Position numbers and translations under genes: made by a program. DNA of 64,000 nucleotides. Source: Mucilaginibacter sp. CSA2-8R. Its GTDB lineage: Bacteria > Bacteroidota > Bacteroidia > Sphingobacteriales > Sphingobacteriaceae. The notes under the pieces were generated by a model. The model saw only the letters and a program-made list of their open reading frames with translations, had not been told where the DNA came from and did no database searches. This document shows positions 62,811-64,000 of this stretch, in pieces (the stretch's first letter is position 1; each line of letters begins with the position of its first letter). The stretch spans positions 1,302,001 through 1,366,000 of the forward strand of contig NZ_CP152389.1 in the NCBI RefSeq assembly GCF_038806765.1, given 5' to 3'.

Positions 62811-64000
62811 ATGCTTAAAAGTCTGTTATTAGCTATCAACAACTGGCGTGCGAATCAAAACTCGCAGCGCAATTTTTTAATTTACTGTAGCGTGCTGGTT
62901 GGCCTGGTTGGCGGATTTGCGGCTGTTGCTCTTAAGTACATGGTACATTTAATGGAAGAGCTTAGCCGACATATTGCGGCCAGCGTACCTTACCATTACA
63001 GCTTTTTGTTTTTGCCCGCATTGGGCTTGCTGTTAACCGTGGCCTATCAGCATTTAATAAACCGCGATGCAATACAGAAGGGGATAGGAAGCATTTTGGT
63101 GAATATCAAAAAAAACAAGTCAAATATACCTTATAACAATGCCTACTCACATCTCATCAGCAGCTCATTAACAGTAGGTTTTGGTGGCTCATCTGGTTTG
63201 GAGGCTCCTATTGTTTGTACCGGGGCAGCATTAGGTTCTAACGTAGGCCGGTTTTTTAAGCTAAGCAATTACGAAAAAACAGTGTTGCTGGCGGCCGGGG
63301 CGGCAGCAGGTATTGCAGCTGTATTTAACAGCCCTATTGCCGGCGTGCTGTTTGCCTTAGAAATACTGATTGGCGAAATTACAATACCCACATTTATTCC
63401 ATTGCTGATTGCATCAGCAACTGGGGTGGTAGTGGGTAAGCTGTTGCACTCAGGGCAGCTATTTCATTTAGTAACAGAGGGTTGGCTGGTACAGGCCCTG
63501 CCGTTTTATATTGTATTGGGCGTATTAAGTGGATTAATTGCCGTATACATCACTAAAGTTGCCGAAAACCTGGAGAAAGGCATTTTTATGAAGTATAACC
63601 GCTATACCAGGGCCATTGCAGGAGGTTTGCTTTTAGGAATACTGATCTTGCTTTTTCCGCCGTTGTTCGGCGAAGGCTACCATTATTTGCAGGCTATATT
63701 GAATGGTAATATGGAAATGCTGAAAGAAGAGTCGTTATATGCCGACTGGCTGTCAGAGCCTTTAGTAATGCTGTTGTTTATTGCAGCGTTAGTATTAATA
63801 AAAATTGTAGCTACAGGCATTACTTTGGGAGTAGGTGGTAACGGCGGCACCTTTGCACCTACTATGTTTACCGGCGCTTTTTTAGGTTTATTGTTAGCGT
63901 ATGGTGTTAATCAAACAGGGCTAATCCATTTAAACACCAGTAACTTTATTGCGGTGGGCATGGCCGGTGCTTTGAGCGGTGTGCTGCATGCTCCGCTTAC
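62811..64000 (+). CDS. ClC-family chloride channel/transporter, 3' end cut by window
   Basis: The frame is open from ATG 62811 to the window end (396 codons visible). The translation is strongly hydrophobic and shows ClC filter motifs: GFGGSSGLEAP with the gating glutamate Glu131, AAGAAAGIAAVFNSPIAGVLFALEIL, and GGNGGTFAPTMFTGAFLG, corresponding to the GxFxP motif. It transports chloride, possibly in exchange for protons since the gating glutamate is kept. Many Bacteroidota ClC proteins carry a C-terminal CBS pair, which would lie beyond the window. Divergent from purM, with 60 bases between start codons. Confidence 0.93.
   Translation, partial: MLKSLLLAINNWRANQNSQRNFLIYCSVLVGLVGGFAAVALKYMVHLMEELSRHIAASVPYHYSFLFLPALGLLLTVAYQHLINRDAIQKGIGSILVNIKKNKSNIPYNNAYSHLISSSLTVGFGGSSGLEAPIVCTGAALGSNVGRFFKLSNYEKTVLLAAGAAAGIAAVFNSPIAGVLFALEILIGEITIPTFIPLLIASATGVVVGKLLHSGQLFHLVTEGWLVQALPFYIVLGVLSGLIAVYITKVAENLEKGIFMKYNRYTRAIAGGLLLGILILLFPPLFGEGYHYLQAILNGNMEMLKEESLYADWLSEPLVMLLFIAALVLIKIVATGITLGVGGNGGTFAPTMFTGAFLGLLLAYGVNQTGLIHLNTSNFIAVGMAGALSGVLHAPL

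Overview
The window reads as chromosomal DNA of a Bacteroidota, most likely family Sphingobacteriaceae (Mucilaginibacter/Pedobacter-like). The evidence is a SusC/SusD pair with a hybrid two-component regulator, several TonB-dependent receptors with carboxypeptidase-like N-terminal domains, a 286-residue primary sigma factor lacking region 1.1, and repeated TAnnTTTG -7 boxes, the Bacteroidota promoter signature. Nothing indicates a phage, plasmid, insertion sequence or CRISPR array.

Layout. 1-6.3 kb: end of a PAS histidine kinase, a ThuA-like protein, a family 1 pectate lyase, YjbQ, an AcuI-type quinone oxidoreductase and two small unknowns. 6.4-12 kb: a LytTR response regulator co-translated with a degenerate histidine-kinase remnant, a divergent intact LytS-type kinase and a Gly-rich outer-membrane receptor. 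Then tRNA-Gly(GCC) and a dienelactone hydrolase. 13.3-32.3 kb: a polysaccharide utilisation locus (HTCS regulator, SusC, SusD, BNR propeller protein, GH88, GH43, DUF2264, GH43_24-like, GH2 beta-glucuronidase, GH35). Its enzyme mix points to a glucuronate-decorated galactan such as arabinogalactan protein side chains.

32.6-40.3 kb is the least conventional part: a tightly coupled operon with two solute-binding-protein homologues that lack signal peptides, two CaiB/BaiF CoA-transferases, a Gfo/Idh/MocA oxidoreductase, a MaoC hydratase and a FucP-type sugar transporter. No ABC permease or ATPase is present. It looks like a sugar- or sugar-acid-to-CoA-thioester pathway in which binding proteins act in the cytoplasm; I know of no described system of this composition.

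40.7-64 kb is mostly housekeeping: sucC, a LolD-like ATPase with a stand-alone pre-ATP-grasp domain and a HAD protein lacking its nucleophile, an S41 peptidase, SMC, PhzF, an ABC ATPase overlapping a two-helix membrane protein, a secreted protein with four glycogen-binding-type repeats beside a two-lobed aspartyl protease, endonuclease V, the primary sigma factor, an MBL hydrolase whose N-terminus is encoded by a genomic repeat, lpdA, an Oar-like receptor with a lipoprotein, purM and a ClC channel cut by the window end. Functions are assigned by reading motifs, without database searches.
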